DNA of 50,449 nucleotides from Nemertoderma westbladi (lineage: Eukaryota > Xenacoelomorpha > Nemertodermatida > Nemertodermatidae). The stretch lies in contig JAUCBJ010008728.1 in the NCBI GenBank assembly GCA_032718475.1, positions 1-50,449 on the forward strand, read 5' to 3'. The position numbers and the translations under genes were made by a program. The notes beneath the pieces were generated by a model that was not told the DNA's origin, ran no database searches, and saw only the letters and a list, made by a program, of their open reading frames with translations. Positions 18,201-28,071 of this stretch are shown in pieces. Position 1 is the first letter of the stretch, and each line of letters opens with the position of its first letter.

Positions 18201-21200
18201 TCGATTAAGCCAATCAAGCTGCCTACAGATTTCCTCGACATCGTCTCTAAATTCAATTATGGCATTTTGAGAGACTCTGCCTTTGGAGGTGAGTCTCTCA
18301 TACATGCATCGTGCTAAGCTGTCCTCATTGCCGTAACGTTCTCTTAACATATTCCACACGATATTTACACCATCCGCATGTCCAACATATCTAGCCGCCA
18401 TATGCTTAGGGGAACCTTCGAGGCAATTGATTAAGAATCTTAATTTCTCGCTATTACTTAATGGCGAGTCTAGAATATTGTCCTTACAAAATTCGGTAAA
18501 GGATAGCCATTTTAATTCATCTCCATCAAATTTCATTATTTGACCTGTTGAAACACACTGTCGGGCTTCAGTACGAGCCATATGTTTTGATAGGTCTGCC
18601 TGGATGACTGATGAATTAAATAGGATGTCTGTCAATGGTGAATTGTTGTTGTCCTGATATGTGGTATTTTCTGCCTGAATACCATTCACATCCGACGCTC
18701 GTTTTAGGATCCGCATCCCTCGAGCATTGTTTGGTGAATCTGTTTGCTTATTAGCTGTTGCCACAGTATCCTGTAAAATAACCAGTTGTTGCTGTAGGTC
18801 TTCATTTTCCTTCAATATGGAGTTCAATTGTTCCTTACACTCCTTCAATTGGCCTTCAGCTGGCTCCTGGCCAGGATGCAGCTTGTAATTTCTTCTGTCT
18901 GGAAATGGTGCATTGGTAAAATTGTCAGGTGTGCTATCATCTGGAAATGATGCGGCATTAACTCTGGTATAGCGTGAGTCACCCTGTGGCGAGACACATC
19001 GTCCGTGAGTATCTTGTGCGAATCTAACTTCCGGGTGAGGGAGGGGTGTCACATTATTATATAGTGGGACAAACGTCCGCCTTCCAGGCGATAACGGCAT
19101 TGCCTCATTCCAGTCCCGATATCCTGTTACCGGCGCTATTGCGGTTTTTATAGCGGGGCCAGTGGGAGACAGCCTATCATCTGGATTGGTGTAATATGGG
19201 CGGTTATGATATGGTTTGTAATATGAGTCAACTTCAGTTGTCACTGGGAAACCTATGTGGTGTTCAATAACTGGCATGTCCCTTAAGGGTATATTTTCTG
19301 TATGGACTTGATCCACCCTTGAAGTAATGGGGGGAATATATTTCGAGGTGGTTGGGGGGTGAGGTTCCCTTTCCAAACGAGTTATTGGTGAGACTCCACT
19401 ACCAAAAGAAATTCTTCCTTCTCTAGATTGTGCTACTGTACTAGATAAGTAACCATGGTCCCGTGGCCGGGAGTATGTCATTGATGGGATGGCTTGGGTA
19501 ACTTGAACAGGACATTGCATGTTTGTGGTTTTAACATTTGGGTTTATAGTGTGAGATAAGTTACTGCTGGTAATTGGAGAGGTTACTGCCGTGGTTTTCG
19601 GCAGGCCATCAGATTTATGCGTTTCTACTACTGAGTCAATGAACTCGGGTGAAGCACCACTATCGCTTGGTTTAACAGTGAAGACGCTGTGTGTAGAAGA
19701 GGGTGGTGGGTGCTCCCCATTCGACATTTTATCTACTGTCACATTCTCGTGTATTGTTAGAGCCTTAGGCTCATTCGGCTCTACTACTTCTGGCAATTTT
19801 TCCAGGGAATGCTTAGGAGCAGCGCCAGTGTGGAAACTATCAACCATGCTGGCATAATCACCAGAGATCACATTTCGATCTCGAGGAGGGAGGTCTGGTA
19901 AAACTACTCGGGTGGCTCGCCTGCGTTTACTCTTGGAGCTCCTCACACTTCCACCTGCATCCGTGGAAATGCTCTCATCGGATGAAGTAAAAGTATCCTT
20001 AAAGGACTTATCACATCCTTGTTGTACGCTAGCCCTTTCCTTGCGGTGTTGTTCGTCTTGCTTTAGTAGGGCTAGCTTCTGCTTTATAGCTAGTTCCTTC
20101 TCCACGAAAGCTGTAAGTTGAGCTTCCTGTTTGGCGAGTTGTGCTTTCTCTTTAGCAGACTGTAGTTTTCTCATAGTATCATCTAATTCTGCCCTTTTTT
20201 TATTTGCTGCTAATTGTAGTTCTAATTCTAGAATTTCCCGCTTGGCGGCGTGTTGAACTTTTCGTTCTTGTAGGAAGCACTCTGCGTCTATAGTATCAAG
20301 GACATCTCTGGTTTCCTTACTGGAAGGTGCTAAGCCTTTAAGACGCGTCCTCAACTCTGTTTCTCCAACTGTCTTGATATAAGAACCCAAATACCTTGAT
20401 ATGGCATCCATACCATCGCTGAGTTGAGATTCTTCCGAGTCTAAATCGGAATTATTAGCAGCCTCCTTCCCAGAGCAAGCTATGTCTTCACCAGGAGGTA
20501 ATACCGGCCCATGTAATGACTCAAGAGCTAAGGCTTTCCTTGCTATTACTGCCGTTTCTGTCAGTTGGCGAGTCAGCATGGATGAGAGTTTACTGTCATT
20601 ATATCTAGATGCCATCTCATGAAAGGCAGATAGTATAAGCCGTATCCTACAAATGATTTCTTTTACCTCAAGATACTTAACTGGGTTTGTCTTAGGGTCG
20701 GGTTGCTCAAGTTTTAATTTATGGGTCACCATTTCTATATGATGCTCAAATTTGCTTACATGTATGCATGCCTCGGTAACCAATTGCTCAATATTGGTAA
20801 CGCCCCGAGGTACCTTTAACCTATATAGTTCATCCCAAGGTAGCTCATTGAATCTGAAGAACTTATCTAGGGCTGGCTGGTTATAGTATAAGTTGACCAG
20901 GTAATGTAGTTCGTCGGTGTATATGTCCTGTTCAATGGCTAATATACCCTCTTCAACCTTGTGCCGGTAGCTGTCTATCTCCTCTAACAGGAAAGCTAGT
21001 CTGACTTGGGGAGCAGACAAGAGAGGCTCGTTAAAACTGAGCTGCTGACTTGCACTAGCTAGTAAAGTCGGAACTTCCTCGCTACTTGTTTGGGAGTGAG
21101 TAAACATGATTGGGGAAGTATCTGCCAATAACGGCTGACCCTGACCTTGACCAATGCCGTCTTCAAAGTTAATAAGGTTCAGATGGGTGCTGGGTTCACT

Positions 21201-21467
21201 TACCATTGTACCAGTTGTCGGGCATGTAAGTGGCCGGGCGATTGGTGACCTATCTCCATCCATTGGTTTGTCAGAAAGGTTCTGGCCAAGTCTAGCTTCT
21301 TCCGCCTCCCTGGAGACCTGCCTGGTTCGTATTCTTGAACGCTCCCAAATTGTCTTACTGCGAACTGGTTGAGCTTTCATAGGCATAGTGTGAGGTGGTA
21401 TGAGCCCCGCAGGGTTCAGTGTGAGGGGTTCTGACTTTCGACTCAAATCGCTATCAGTGGTTGACAT
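15228..21467 (-). CDS. gag-pol: BEL-A gag-pol, proximal part: gag, protease, reverse transcriptase
   Basis: A single open frame of 2079 codons beginning at an ATG at 21467. Residues 1-950 are a long gag-type region, Ser/Pro/Thr-rich with a strong Lys/Glu/Gln-rich coiled coil at about 390-480. A DUF1759-like capsid segment spans about 960-1130 (MARTEARQ, then FDGDELKWLSF). Zinc-knuckle cysteines lie at about 1250-1325 (CPLCKLEIHPLSRC, CFLCLKPGHLRRKC, CNICQGPHH). The aspartic protease has DTGST near 1427. The reverse transcriptase starts near 1800 (VVFDGSA) with YMDD near 1937, and the frame enters the A17/RNase H linker before it stops. The last two codons and the stop come from the inserted transposon. 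It encodes the particle proteins and replication enzymes of the element. The roughly 950 residues ahead of DUF1759 are unusually long for BEL/Pao. Confidence 0.92.
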   Translation of the reverse strand: MSTTDSDLSRKSEPLTLNPAGLIPPHTMPMKAQPVRSKTIWERSRIRTRQVSREAEEARLGQNLSDKPMDGDRSPIARPLTCPTTGTMVSEPSTHLNLINFEDGIGQGQGQPLLADTSPIMFTHSQTSSEEVPTLLASASQQLSFNEPLLSAPQVRLAFLLEEIDSYRHKVEEGILAIEQDIYTDELHYLVNLYYNQPALDKFFRFNELPWDELYRLKVPRGVTNIEQLVTEACIHVSKFEHHIEMVTHKLKLEQPDPKTNPVKYLEVKEIICRIRLILSAFHEMASRYNDSKLSSMLTRQLTETAVIARKALALESLHGPVLPPGEDIACSGKEAANNSDLDSEESQLSDGMDAISRYLGSYIKTVGETELRTRLKGLAPSSKETRDVLDTIDAECFLQERKVQHAAKREILELELQLAANKKRAELDDTMRKLQSAKEKAQLAKQEAQLTAFVEKELAIKQKLALLKQDEQHRKERASVQQGCDKSFKDTFTSSDESISTDAGGSVRSSKSKRRRATRVVLPDLPPRDRNVISGDYASMVDSFHTGAAPKHSLEKLPEVVEPNEPKALTIHENVTVDKMSNGEHPPPSSTHSVFTVKPSDSGASPEFIDSVVETHKSDGLPKTTAVTSPITSSNLSHTINPNVKTTNMQCPVQVTQAIPSMTYSRPRDHGYLSSTVAQSREGRISFGSGVSPITRLEREPHPPTTSKYIPPITSRVDQVHTENIPLRDMPVIEHHIGFPVTTEVDSYYKPYHNRPYYTNPDDRLSPTGPAIKTAIAPVTGYRDWNEAMPLSPGRRTFVPLYNNVTPLPHPEVRFAQDTHGRCVSPQGDSRYTRVNAASFPDDSTPDNFTNAPFPDRRNYKLHPGQEPAEGQLKECKEQLNSILKENEDLQQQLVILQDTVATANKQTDSPNNARGMRILKRASDVNGIQAENTTYQDNNNSPLTDILFNSSVIQADLSKHMARTEARQCVSTGQIMKFDGDELKWLSFTEFCKDNILDSPLSNSEKLRFLINCLEGSPKHMAARYVGHADGVNIVWNMLRERYGNEDSLARCMYERLTSKGRVSQNAIIEFRDDVEEICRQLDWLNRSEVYDTAMTVQMVSSALPKGSIGTRWDRLTMVYNKRNGSSPDMNTFRGFLDDEVKTYLKTLDREKGANRSESKTEKATIKKRYAYRTNFEELLSTSEPEEDGYGNVYLSKPNYNKGKKQHSIEKPVQNLKHTERGETYSKPNLKPRNNDLEDRKTKVNNTITPMAYKCPLCKLEIHPLSRCPMFLKKTLKERRQTAMDLLSCFLCLKPGHLRRKCSLVNTNSCNICQGPHHSLLHQERDPNGETDQRVHFVEQDIRDTDEEPDKFFPGEFSDDDECCNNIDVYEALTYEDPEDPIMESCFRANHLPSPIGRMEIRGVREFPLLQVRLHAGNCSVVVNALMDTGSTSTFIDKDLADTIFHESESHKMKLNLSGIMQKWQSTVETVYYKGSLSAPQDTQGVDSVKNVKMVAIKNFARSQAKEYNWDEDNFTREHNIPRFPPDYPGVQLLVGQNVPEALEVLEKRPEYPKPLSAYAGRTRVGWFCTGPSNKTLKERLGTKYITSEQTHPVASDIEIEQTCMTIDGRLDIDSESESDMSSDNDTFSARLDTSEATNLISDSDLWDTQYKLYHLLLDTRAEHQQELLELEEARRRVHLEEYTAAWMQQETLEHNFNDRAPSVEEERAKQIQRTTTRFLPLEGKYEVGLLWRAPQPKLFNNRPLAEKRILQLQRRLTSNPPACKLYKEQMAKFIGKGYAELVPLDSAPSEKTYYLTHHYVEREDKPGKIRVVFDGSAHYKGQSLNSELLPGPNLLQSLPGILMRMRQYEVAFASDIEGMFLQVKALSEDRDSMRFLWWPEGDLKVTPVEYRMTIQAFGIISSPSNSCSVLHRTADDHRDEFPVSVINNIKRDIYMDDNLKSAPSVEEAIKIALSTIDCLKLGGFRLTKFASNSREFLKAIEPSERGDTELDLNKDDLPETKTLGLCWSTETDNMFFKVKLRDDLVRTKRICLSILSTYFDPLGFISPIILIARDLVQRMWKENDSWDDPLKGELHS

Positions 21468-22448
21468 GTTTTAATTTTATAATTTTGAAATTCGAAGTTT
21501 TATTGCAAAGCTAAGTGTTATTTTATTCCACACAGGTTAGAAATTGCCAAAAACTTCTTGTAACTTCAAATATTATGAACACCACCTAGCGGAAATTCAT
21601 ACACACGATATACACCCTTTATTTCTCAGTAATCCAGGTAGAGCTATCTCTTAGCTAGGATTAATGTACTTTATACTTTCAAATGAATCAGTGCTCTGCC
21701 TTACTTCTTTAAAGCTGAGTTCTATGCCGAACTTATAAAGTTTGAGACATCCCTAAATTTCATAAGACCAAATAAATCCAAGCAATAAATAATACACGCC
21801 TGAGGGATTTTATTAGACAAGCCCGCACACACGCTACAGACAGTGACGTTTGAATGCAATAAGAGTTTATCATTCAATCCCTGTTATTCCCTGAAACAAC
21901 AAGTGTGGATGAATTGTATACTCGGTACGCCTGAAATTAAACGATAATATGTTTAAAACTGATTTTGGCGTCAGGGGTCTGGGTTTTACCTGTAAATAAA
22001 TGAGAAATTTTAAACAGCCACAGGGAATAAATCTGTCAAAGACAAATTTCTGTGGTAGATTTATGGCTGAAATATAACGACAGGTATAGCTGTACTGTAT
22101 GTGTCGTCTTCCTTGTGAGGTTATTTGAAAGGTCGTTACGATAACACTATTTGTAACTAAGTGATGCGTACTTAATTTAGGGCACGTGTTGTAACACTAA
22201 GTTACCAATTTAAATGACAATCAACTTGTCCTAATTTAAATTATCACAGAAATGTAGGGGATGAGACGTTCGATAGATTTAAAGATATTACTGTATGTTA
22301 AGTACCTCGCGAAATGTAACTGATAAAATAATAAATAGGTTTCGGTGTCCGTTTCACACGACGATGCGAACTCGATCATGTAATCGTGCAACGGGAAAAT
22401 ATATAGTTATTAATTTGTCAGAAGTTAATTGCTCCACAGACACATACA

Positions 22449-22494
22449 GATTGCCTCGATTTATAAATCGCACGGATATACGGGGCCTTACTCC
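22449..22494 (+). repeat. 46-bp direct repeat, copy 1
   Basis: Begins GATTGCCTCGATTTA and ends GGCCTTACTCC. It matches 22755-22800 with five substitutions and no indel; the copies start 306 bp apart. Confidence 0.7.
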
Positions 22495-22754
22495 TTATAT
22501 GGTATTACGCAGACTGCCAATTAATGAAATTCAAATAAACTATAGAAATTGATGGTTGCACGTATTTACTCAATGGCATTCGAATCTAGGTGTACCTATA
22601 ATTCCTTGCATAGATCACGAATATCATACACACAATGTTCACAAATTTAAACAAAATACCAAATACGTTGTACCAAATATTAAATGTCACACCGCACTTA
22701 CGTACTAAAGAAGAGTATCCGTTACTGTTGATGCCCCACTAGTTCATTCAAGCC

Positions 22755-22800
22755 GATTGCCTCGATTTACAAATCGCTCAGATAGACGAGGCCTTACTCC
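22755..22800 (+). repeat. 46-bp direct repeat, copy 2
   Basis: Second copy of the repeat at 22449-22494 (41 of 46 positions identical). A weaker ATTGCCTCGGTGTA echo lies near 23214. Confidence 0.7.
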
Positions 22801-23765
22801 GTGCAAGTTTGTAGGTTTTACACACGAAGAGTAACAGGGTACTTCAACCTTATCAATAAGGCGTCAACAAAGTAGTACTTGGCCCGTAATATAAAGTAAA
22901 ACGATCAATCAGAAAACTACGTAGTTTCAGTCCTACACGTATTAATTCCAGTTTATTCACGAACAAAATCACTAACGTAGGTAAGAACGTCCGAGCGTGC
23001 ACTCTCATAGAACCTACCTCAAGCTAGTTGGTTGTTTGATGTTGCAAAGTACCGTACTTTATTTCATCAAAGTAACAAGAGAACGACTATTACTGTCGAG
23101 GCATTTAAGACAAGATTAATTTTACAGTTCTCAATGGTAATATAAAGTTCGATCGCGTAACCCAATTTCGAAGTTCAAACACCGCACTAGACCTAGTCAG
23201 TCGTAAAGTACTAATTGCCTCGGTGTACCCACGAATCCGTGGGAGCACTTATACAACGGATCGTTACTTTGATACAATAGGTGGGACGTAAAGTACAGTA
23301 GATATTGATGGCTGTAAACTGAAATTAGGGGGGGATATGTTGTAATATACGTGTAGACAGTTCCGTTTCACTACGTTGTATGCAAGTATTCGTAATTATG
23401 ACTTATTATGAATTAATAATGAAACATTTGTGAAAGGTCTAGGTATAGGGTAAGTATACTTATTACTCGTACTATTGAATCGATATTGCTATACATTGAT
23501 CTTAAATATATTTGTTATGAATGCTTGTGTTCGTGTTGGTAAATAATATTACAGTGTTGGATGTCATACACACTCAATACGTTTGAACCGTTGTCGCCTG
23601 TAGGGCAATACTCGAAGTTAGCAACTCACCTATTATGGTGGTAAATAAAACGAGATGTTTCCTTTAAACAATGTTAATACATAATGAGCAACAACGATAA
23701 TAACAACAATAATAACAATAAATCAATGTTAACTATGTAAGTATGTAAGATAAGCATGTAAAAGG

Positions 23766-23816
23766 GTAAGTAAGTGAAAGTAAGTGAAAGTAAGTGAAAA
23801 GTAAGTGAAAAGTAAG
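23766..23816 (+). repeat. Minisatellite of GTAAGTGAAA-type units
   Basis: About five tandem units of 9-10 bp, variants of GTAAGTGAAA. Confidence 0.85.
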
Positions 23817-24208
23817 GTAATAGTCTAGACCTCTTAGATCTTATGAGGTCTATTTACGGGGTTTGAGGGTAATAATATGAAGGTTACGCCTACAAAATGA
23901 ACTAAATCTAAACTATAAATACAATTGTCACAGAAGGACGGCCACTGGTAGTAGTAGCCAATGAGGACCCACAAACACGAAAGCAACACTACTTGCTATC
24001 TGTAAGCTGAGTGCAGACTTTCTGAGCCGACCAATAGGAGAAATAGGCAGACTAAATACAAATATCAGATTTACCAGCACGAATAAGTAGTGGGGGTAGC
24101 CGTGTATCTGAATAGCTATATTGCTGTACACAACACATATTATACAGTAACACTAGCGTTACATAGATTTTGGGGCTTGTGGAGCTGCATCAAAAAAGTC
24201 TCTGTAGA

Positions 24209-24372
24209 ATTTCTAATTAAGCAATGCTCTATAGGTAACTACTACTAAATTTCAGATGAATCTGATCGTTGGTTCTATAATTACAGCTATTTTTACGTTT
24301 CTGTTAATTCGCCCCCTAGCAGCAGACCGGGGAACTGTAGAAGTCTGTCTGTGTGTAGAATTTCTAAATTTT
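24209..24372 (+). repeat. Dispersed repeat, solo partial copy of the 670-bp unit
   Basis: Contains AATTTCAGATGAATCTGATCG, TTGGTTCTATAATTACAG, CTAGCAGCAGACCGGGGAAC and GTCTGTCTGTGTG, matching the left half of the tandem unit at 35485-38030. The second (GGGCCA-rich) half is missing. Confidence 0.65.
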
Positions 24373-24919
24373 TTATAGACTACATGTGTACCAAGTTTGG
24401 TTCCATTTCATCCATGATTGACCGACTTATTAGCGTTCAAACATTCCTGCCACAAACATAGCCAGAGGCAGCCACAAACGAATAAAAGCTGCAGGAACTC
24501 GAGCGATAATTAATTTATTAATTATTAAATACTGTTTCAATTAAATTCTTTACGAAAATCTAGTCATCTTCTTTTAAATATGGACCCTGCATTCATGGAA
24601 AATATAATATTTGATAATTCATCAGTCAGCCTACGCTAATTTCACAGCAAAGTCCTTGTCATGGCCTGTGTGTAGTAGGCCATGGTACCACCCTACTACC
24701 GGCTGACCGCGTGACCGGTGGCAACTAGCACTTCAGCACTTGCACAGCAACAGCACTACCGGCGATACACAGGTGGAAATTTATGTAGAGTTTGCTCAAC
24801 AGTACAGATATAAAATAGTTATCTAAATTATATATATTACTATTGACAAGTATTGAAATATATACCGTTATTCGTGTTATCAGTATTTGCAACATCTGAC
24901 ATTGAAGAGGTGAGAGAAG

Positions 24920-25446
24920 ATGAATACCGGCACTCAACAAAACCAACGCTTATCACAGGTCGGTATGGTTACCTCGAAACCGGCGTGACTGTCCACTCGA
25001 ATACAACTTCAAAACACAAACGCCAACAATAAACTGAAAGCGAATCGAACGTCTTCAGAAGAATCTGTCATTGGGACGAAGAAAAGTAAGCCGAAACCAC
25101 GGGAATGGACCACAGCTAAGATTGAATGCTCCCATTGTCAGAGTTCCTGGACCGAAATTGAAACACCAATTGCCGATGGGCTTGATCTCTCAAACCAAAA
25201 CTTCTTCTGCGGGGTTTGTACGGCAGTAAAGATTGAAAGTCTGGAAGCTGGCATCCCTAGGTATTATTATTATAAAGAGCGTCAGCCTGCGTTTAATAAA
25301 TATATTTTAATACAAAACAGGTCGAACGCAAAAAGGCTTATAATGAAGACGAGTACTGCATTGATTATATTCCTATAAACCACCTGGCTTTGCATATTGA
25401 ACGTGCGTTTGGAAATAAGTTCGTGCTACCCTTCCGTGGGTGGTAG
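24920..25446 (+). pseudogene. Two-exon-like coding segment with a zinc-ribbon-like motif
   Basis: An ATG at 24920 opens a frame that meets a TGA at 24986-24988 and is then open to beyond 25260. Within it are CSHCQSSW and FFCGVCTA, two CxxC pairs that could bind zinc. A GTAAAG donor at 25226 lies exactly at a codon boundary. An AG acceptor at 25319-25320 is followed by a phase-matched open stretch (VERKKAYNEDEYC to FRGW) ending in TAG at 25446. Alternatively the GT at 25261 and the same acceptor bound a 60-nt intron, but the frame then closes quickly. The in-frame TGA argues for decay or for a different first exon. It could be a host gene piece or a degraded LINE ORF1. I do not recognise the product. 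Confidence 0.3.
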
Positions 25447-26182
25447 ATGTCGCGGTTATGTATTGGTGGGTGGGGGAGGGGGGGGGGGGCAGATTAAAGG
25501 GGGTGAACACGTGCTGTCCCCCTTTCTTTGATTAATTGGTGGTGTGGGTTAATCTCTCATAACCTGATTTTATGATACAGTCGCACAATTTTAATTTGTA
25601 TCTCATAACTGGGCCTCGTGCTGCGCGAAGGCCCCACGAACGTGTAATCTTTGTAAACGAATAGTGTTAATTGTTTTTATATATATTCCCAAGGTTTTGA
25701 ACCGACTGGCAATTACTGTACTGTAAGAAATCGAGGTTGTTTTATGTTTAGACATTTAACCCGCTAGTGGTGGTTAAAATCCCATATTTTGATCGTATTT
25801 AATGTCTAAATATTACAAACTTTAAGATTTAAATCAAACTCAGTAGTTATTAAGTTAAAGGTGACAAAAACTAATGACACGTATTTCCCCTTTATTGAAC
25901 CCTCCACCCACGACACTAGCTGAACAAGCCTGAAATCCAAAATCAGATAGGCCTAATTCATGGCAGCCGGTACTGGTACCGGACCGGTAGGCCTACTAAT
26001 TTGAAAATGTTAATGAACCTATATTATTACTGTATTATAATATACAGATATAGGTTAACTGGTTAATGCTGTGCTGTAATGTGCAGTTCAAGGCTCAGGA
26101 TTAGATTCGAGGCGTAGGTCACAGGTTTAGGGATATACAGGTAAGACTGTAAGACTATACGACTGAGGCACACTGTAACTGT
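25447..26182. other. Noncoding with a poly-G tract
   Basis: A G-rich run at about 25468-25489, then AT-rich DNA. No gene is visible apart from a dispersed repeat at 25587-25643 (separate entry). The last 200 bp form the 5' flank of the LRR-like gene; no promoter element stands out. Confidence 0.4.
25587..25643 (-). repeat. GGGGCCTTCGCGCAGC dispersed repeat, copy 1
   Basis: The reverse complement contains GTGGGGCCTTCGCGCAGCA, then GAGATACAAATT. It matches 34083-34140 over about 55 bp and 31863-31885 over the core. Confidence 0.75.
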
Positions 26183-27972
26183 ATGATGATATACTGCTAC
26201 TCAAGTAAAGGACTAGGGAAGGGTCCAGTTATACTAAGGGAGAACTGCCGATTATTGTCCCTGCAGGAAATCGGTATAGTCAATCTGACTCGAATGTTGG
26301 CTAACGGTATTGTAACATCTGAACGAAAGAAATGGGACGACAATTGTGCTGATAGTGCAGAGAGCGACAAGTGGACAGCTGTCTCCAAGTGGTTAAAGGA
26401 ATGGGTGGCTCCCAAACTCCGCAATGATCTATGGAAGTTCATTCTTCATTCGTATGTGATATCATTCAACCAGCTAAATTTATTATATTGCGGGTTACCA
26501 GTACCAGATTGGGATGACCCAATTACCGATCAACTACAGAACAAACCATCTTTGAAAGATATAATGGAGACTTATTCGTGTATCTTCCCATCGGATTGTA
26601 TGCTGCCTCAGTGGCCTGTCAAAGTTGTTATAGATGATGACTTTCTAGAAGAGTTCCCTGGTGATGTAGCCCCAGTTCTAATAAGTTGGCTTCCCAAGAT
26701 GACTGGCGCTCTCCAAACTCTCGATACCACTGGTTTTGTTGACGAAGATCGTCAAGAGCAAGGATTTCTTAACTTGGATAATGTTTTAACCCTATCTGTT
26801 TTGTTCCCCCAACTTACATCATTGACCATCTCTCATAAGGATCTCAATTCCAACACCGTCAACAGTATTGCGAGTTGTTGCCCTAATCTGGTGAATCTAC
26901 AAATTAAAAGATGGAGACTTCCCGATTTTGGTTTATTTTTGAATTCTTCTCTGTCCCAACTAAAAAAATTGGAAAAAGTAAGCTTTGAACTTTTCTGCAT
27001 TGAAACTGAAATTGAAACAATTCTTGACTACCATTTAAATAATCCAAAGTTATCTATGGCGGTTGACAAAAGTATGAAATTGCTTGATGTATTTTTGAGA
27101 CGTAACAACTGGACGAAAGGCGACGACCCTCAAATCGGTTTCAACTTCATTAATTTCAATCTTTATAATCGCCCTATTGGCTCTCCTTTTACCATCTCCC
27201 CAGAGTGCCCATGGTTGATAACCTTACTGAGTTTGTTATTCCCCTTTGCAAGGACTCTTTAGAAAGTCTCAAGTTAACTTGGGTGAATTATTCGTCAAAT
27301 TCCGATTTGCTACTTGATCAAAATTTATTCAATCTTATGAATAAATTCCAGAAACTATCTTCATTGACTCTTCAAGAGCGATCTACTTGCATTCTTCCCA
27401 ACTTCATTAGTACAGCCGCCAAAGACGCTATTGTTTTATCTGGAGTAACTTATTTTAAATTGGAATACAACACCGTAAACAGAGATGAGCCATATGATGG
27501 TCTCCTCTCCTTGGTGAACTTGTTTGCATTATTTCCAAATATACAATCATTGGTTCTGGAGGGTTGCACCTTGAGAGACGAAGACACTCCATTTATCCAG
27601 TCAGTTTCAGCACTCGATATGAAGTATTGTTGCTACGGAAGTGTAATAATCGCCCTGCGATTGCTATCCTTTCTGAATACACTTCGGGTTGAATTAGGTG
27701 GAGTCAAACCTCACCCTCCAAAAGAACAATCATTTGTTGACATTGAGAACATTTTCAATGCCGGTAATTTGGAAGGTCTAATAAACTGTCGTATCCAGGA
27801 TATGAGCTGCTATAACCCAGATATTCACTATGTTGAACAATTTTGTGACTTCGTGTGGAGAAGGTGCAGTAAGTTGCAACACTTTTATGTCATTATTGGT
27901 GATGATGATATGTATGATTATAGTGATGATGAGTATGATGATGATGAAGACGACTATAACTTCGACTTTTAA
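26183..27972 (+). pseudogene. LRR-like protein with acidic tail; one frameshift (candidate host gene)
   Basis: Two overlapping frames on the plus strand (26183-27262 and 27205-27972) read as one gene of about 595 codons with a one-base loss somewhere near 27190-27205. The first part has SLQEIGIVNLTRML near residue 27 and an LRNDLWKFIL segment near 80, an arrangement reminiscent of F-box/BC-box LRR proteins. Leucine-rich segments follow (for example LFPQLTSLTI, CCPNLVNLQI) and continue in the second frame (KLSSLTLQER, LFPNIQSLVLEGC). The C-terminus ends in an Asp/Glu/Tyr tail of about 25 residues encoded by GAT/GAC-rich DNA. The only obvious GT-AG pair (GTAAGC at 26978, CAG ending 27203) does not restore the frame. 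A CTGCAG at 26266 could be an acceptor, so the true N-terminus may be elsewhere. AATAAA follows at 28066. The function is not established. Confidence 0.5.
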
Positions 27973-28065
27973 TAATATTATGCATTAATATTGTTGCCTT
28001 TTAAGTTTCTGAAGGGACACAGGGCTTAACCGCTTAAGTGGTCTTAACGCCACGAATAATACATA

Positions 28066-28071
28066 AATAAA
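28066..28071 (+). promoter_or_regulatory. Candidate polyadenylation signal for the LRR-like gene
   Basis: AATAAA about 95 nt after the stop at 27970-27972, the normal spacing for a short 3' UTR. Confidence 0.5.

Larger units (their letters stand above)
1143..21467 (-). mobile_element. BEL/Pao LTR retrotransposon BEL-A, split by a DNA transposon
   Basis: Internal region of a BEL/Pao element on the minus strand. The polyprotein runs from 21467 to 15237, is interrupted by an 11.76-kb insertion, and resumes at about 3478 down to 1143. The domain order (long N-terminal gag part, DUF1759-like, zinc knuckles, aspartic protease, reverse transcriptase with YMDD, RNase H-like, integrase, DUF5641-like) is that of BEL/Pao. 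Both coding parts are free of internal stops, so the element looks young apart from the insertion. Its LTRs were not identified by eye, so the limits given are those of the coding region only. Confidence 0.9.
21468..24919. other. BEL-A 5' flank and gene-poor DNA
   Basis: No credible gene. This should contain the 5' LTR, primer-binding site and leader of BEL-A, but I could not match any stretch of it to 1-1142. It holds two copies of a 46-bp repeat, a minisatellite and one dispersed repeat copy, listed separately. Confidence 0.4.

Noticed and set aside
26978-27203. GT-AG intron in the LRR-like gene
   Set aside because: Joining at GTAAGC (26978) and CAG (27203) does not bring the two frames into register, and the intervening sequence reads as protein.
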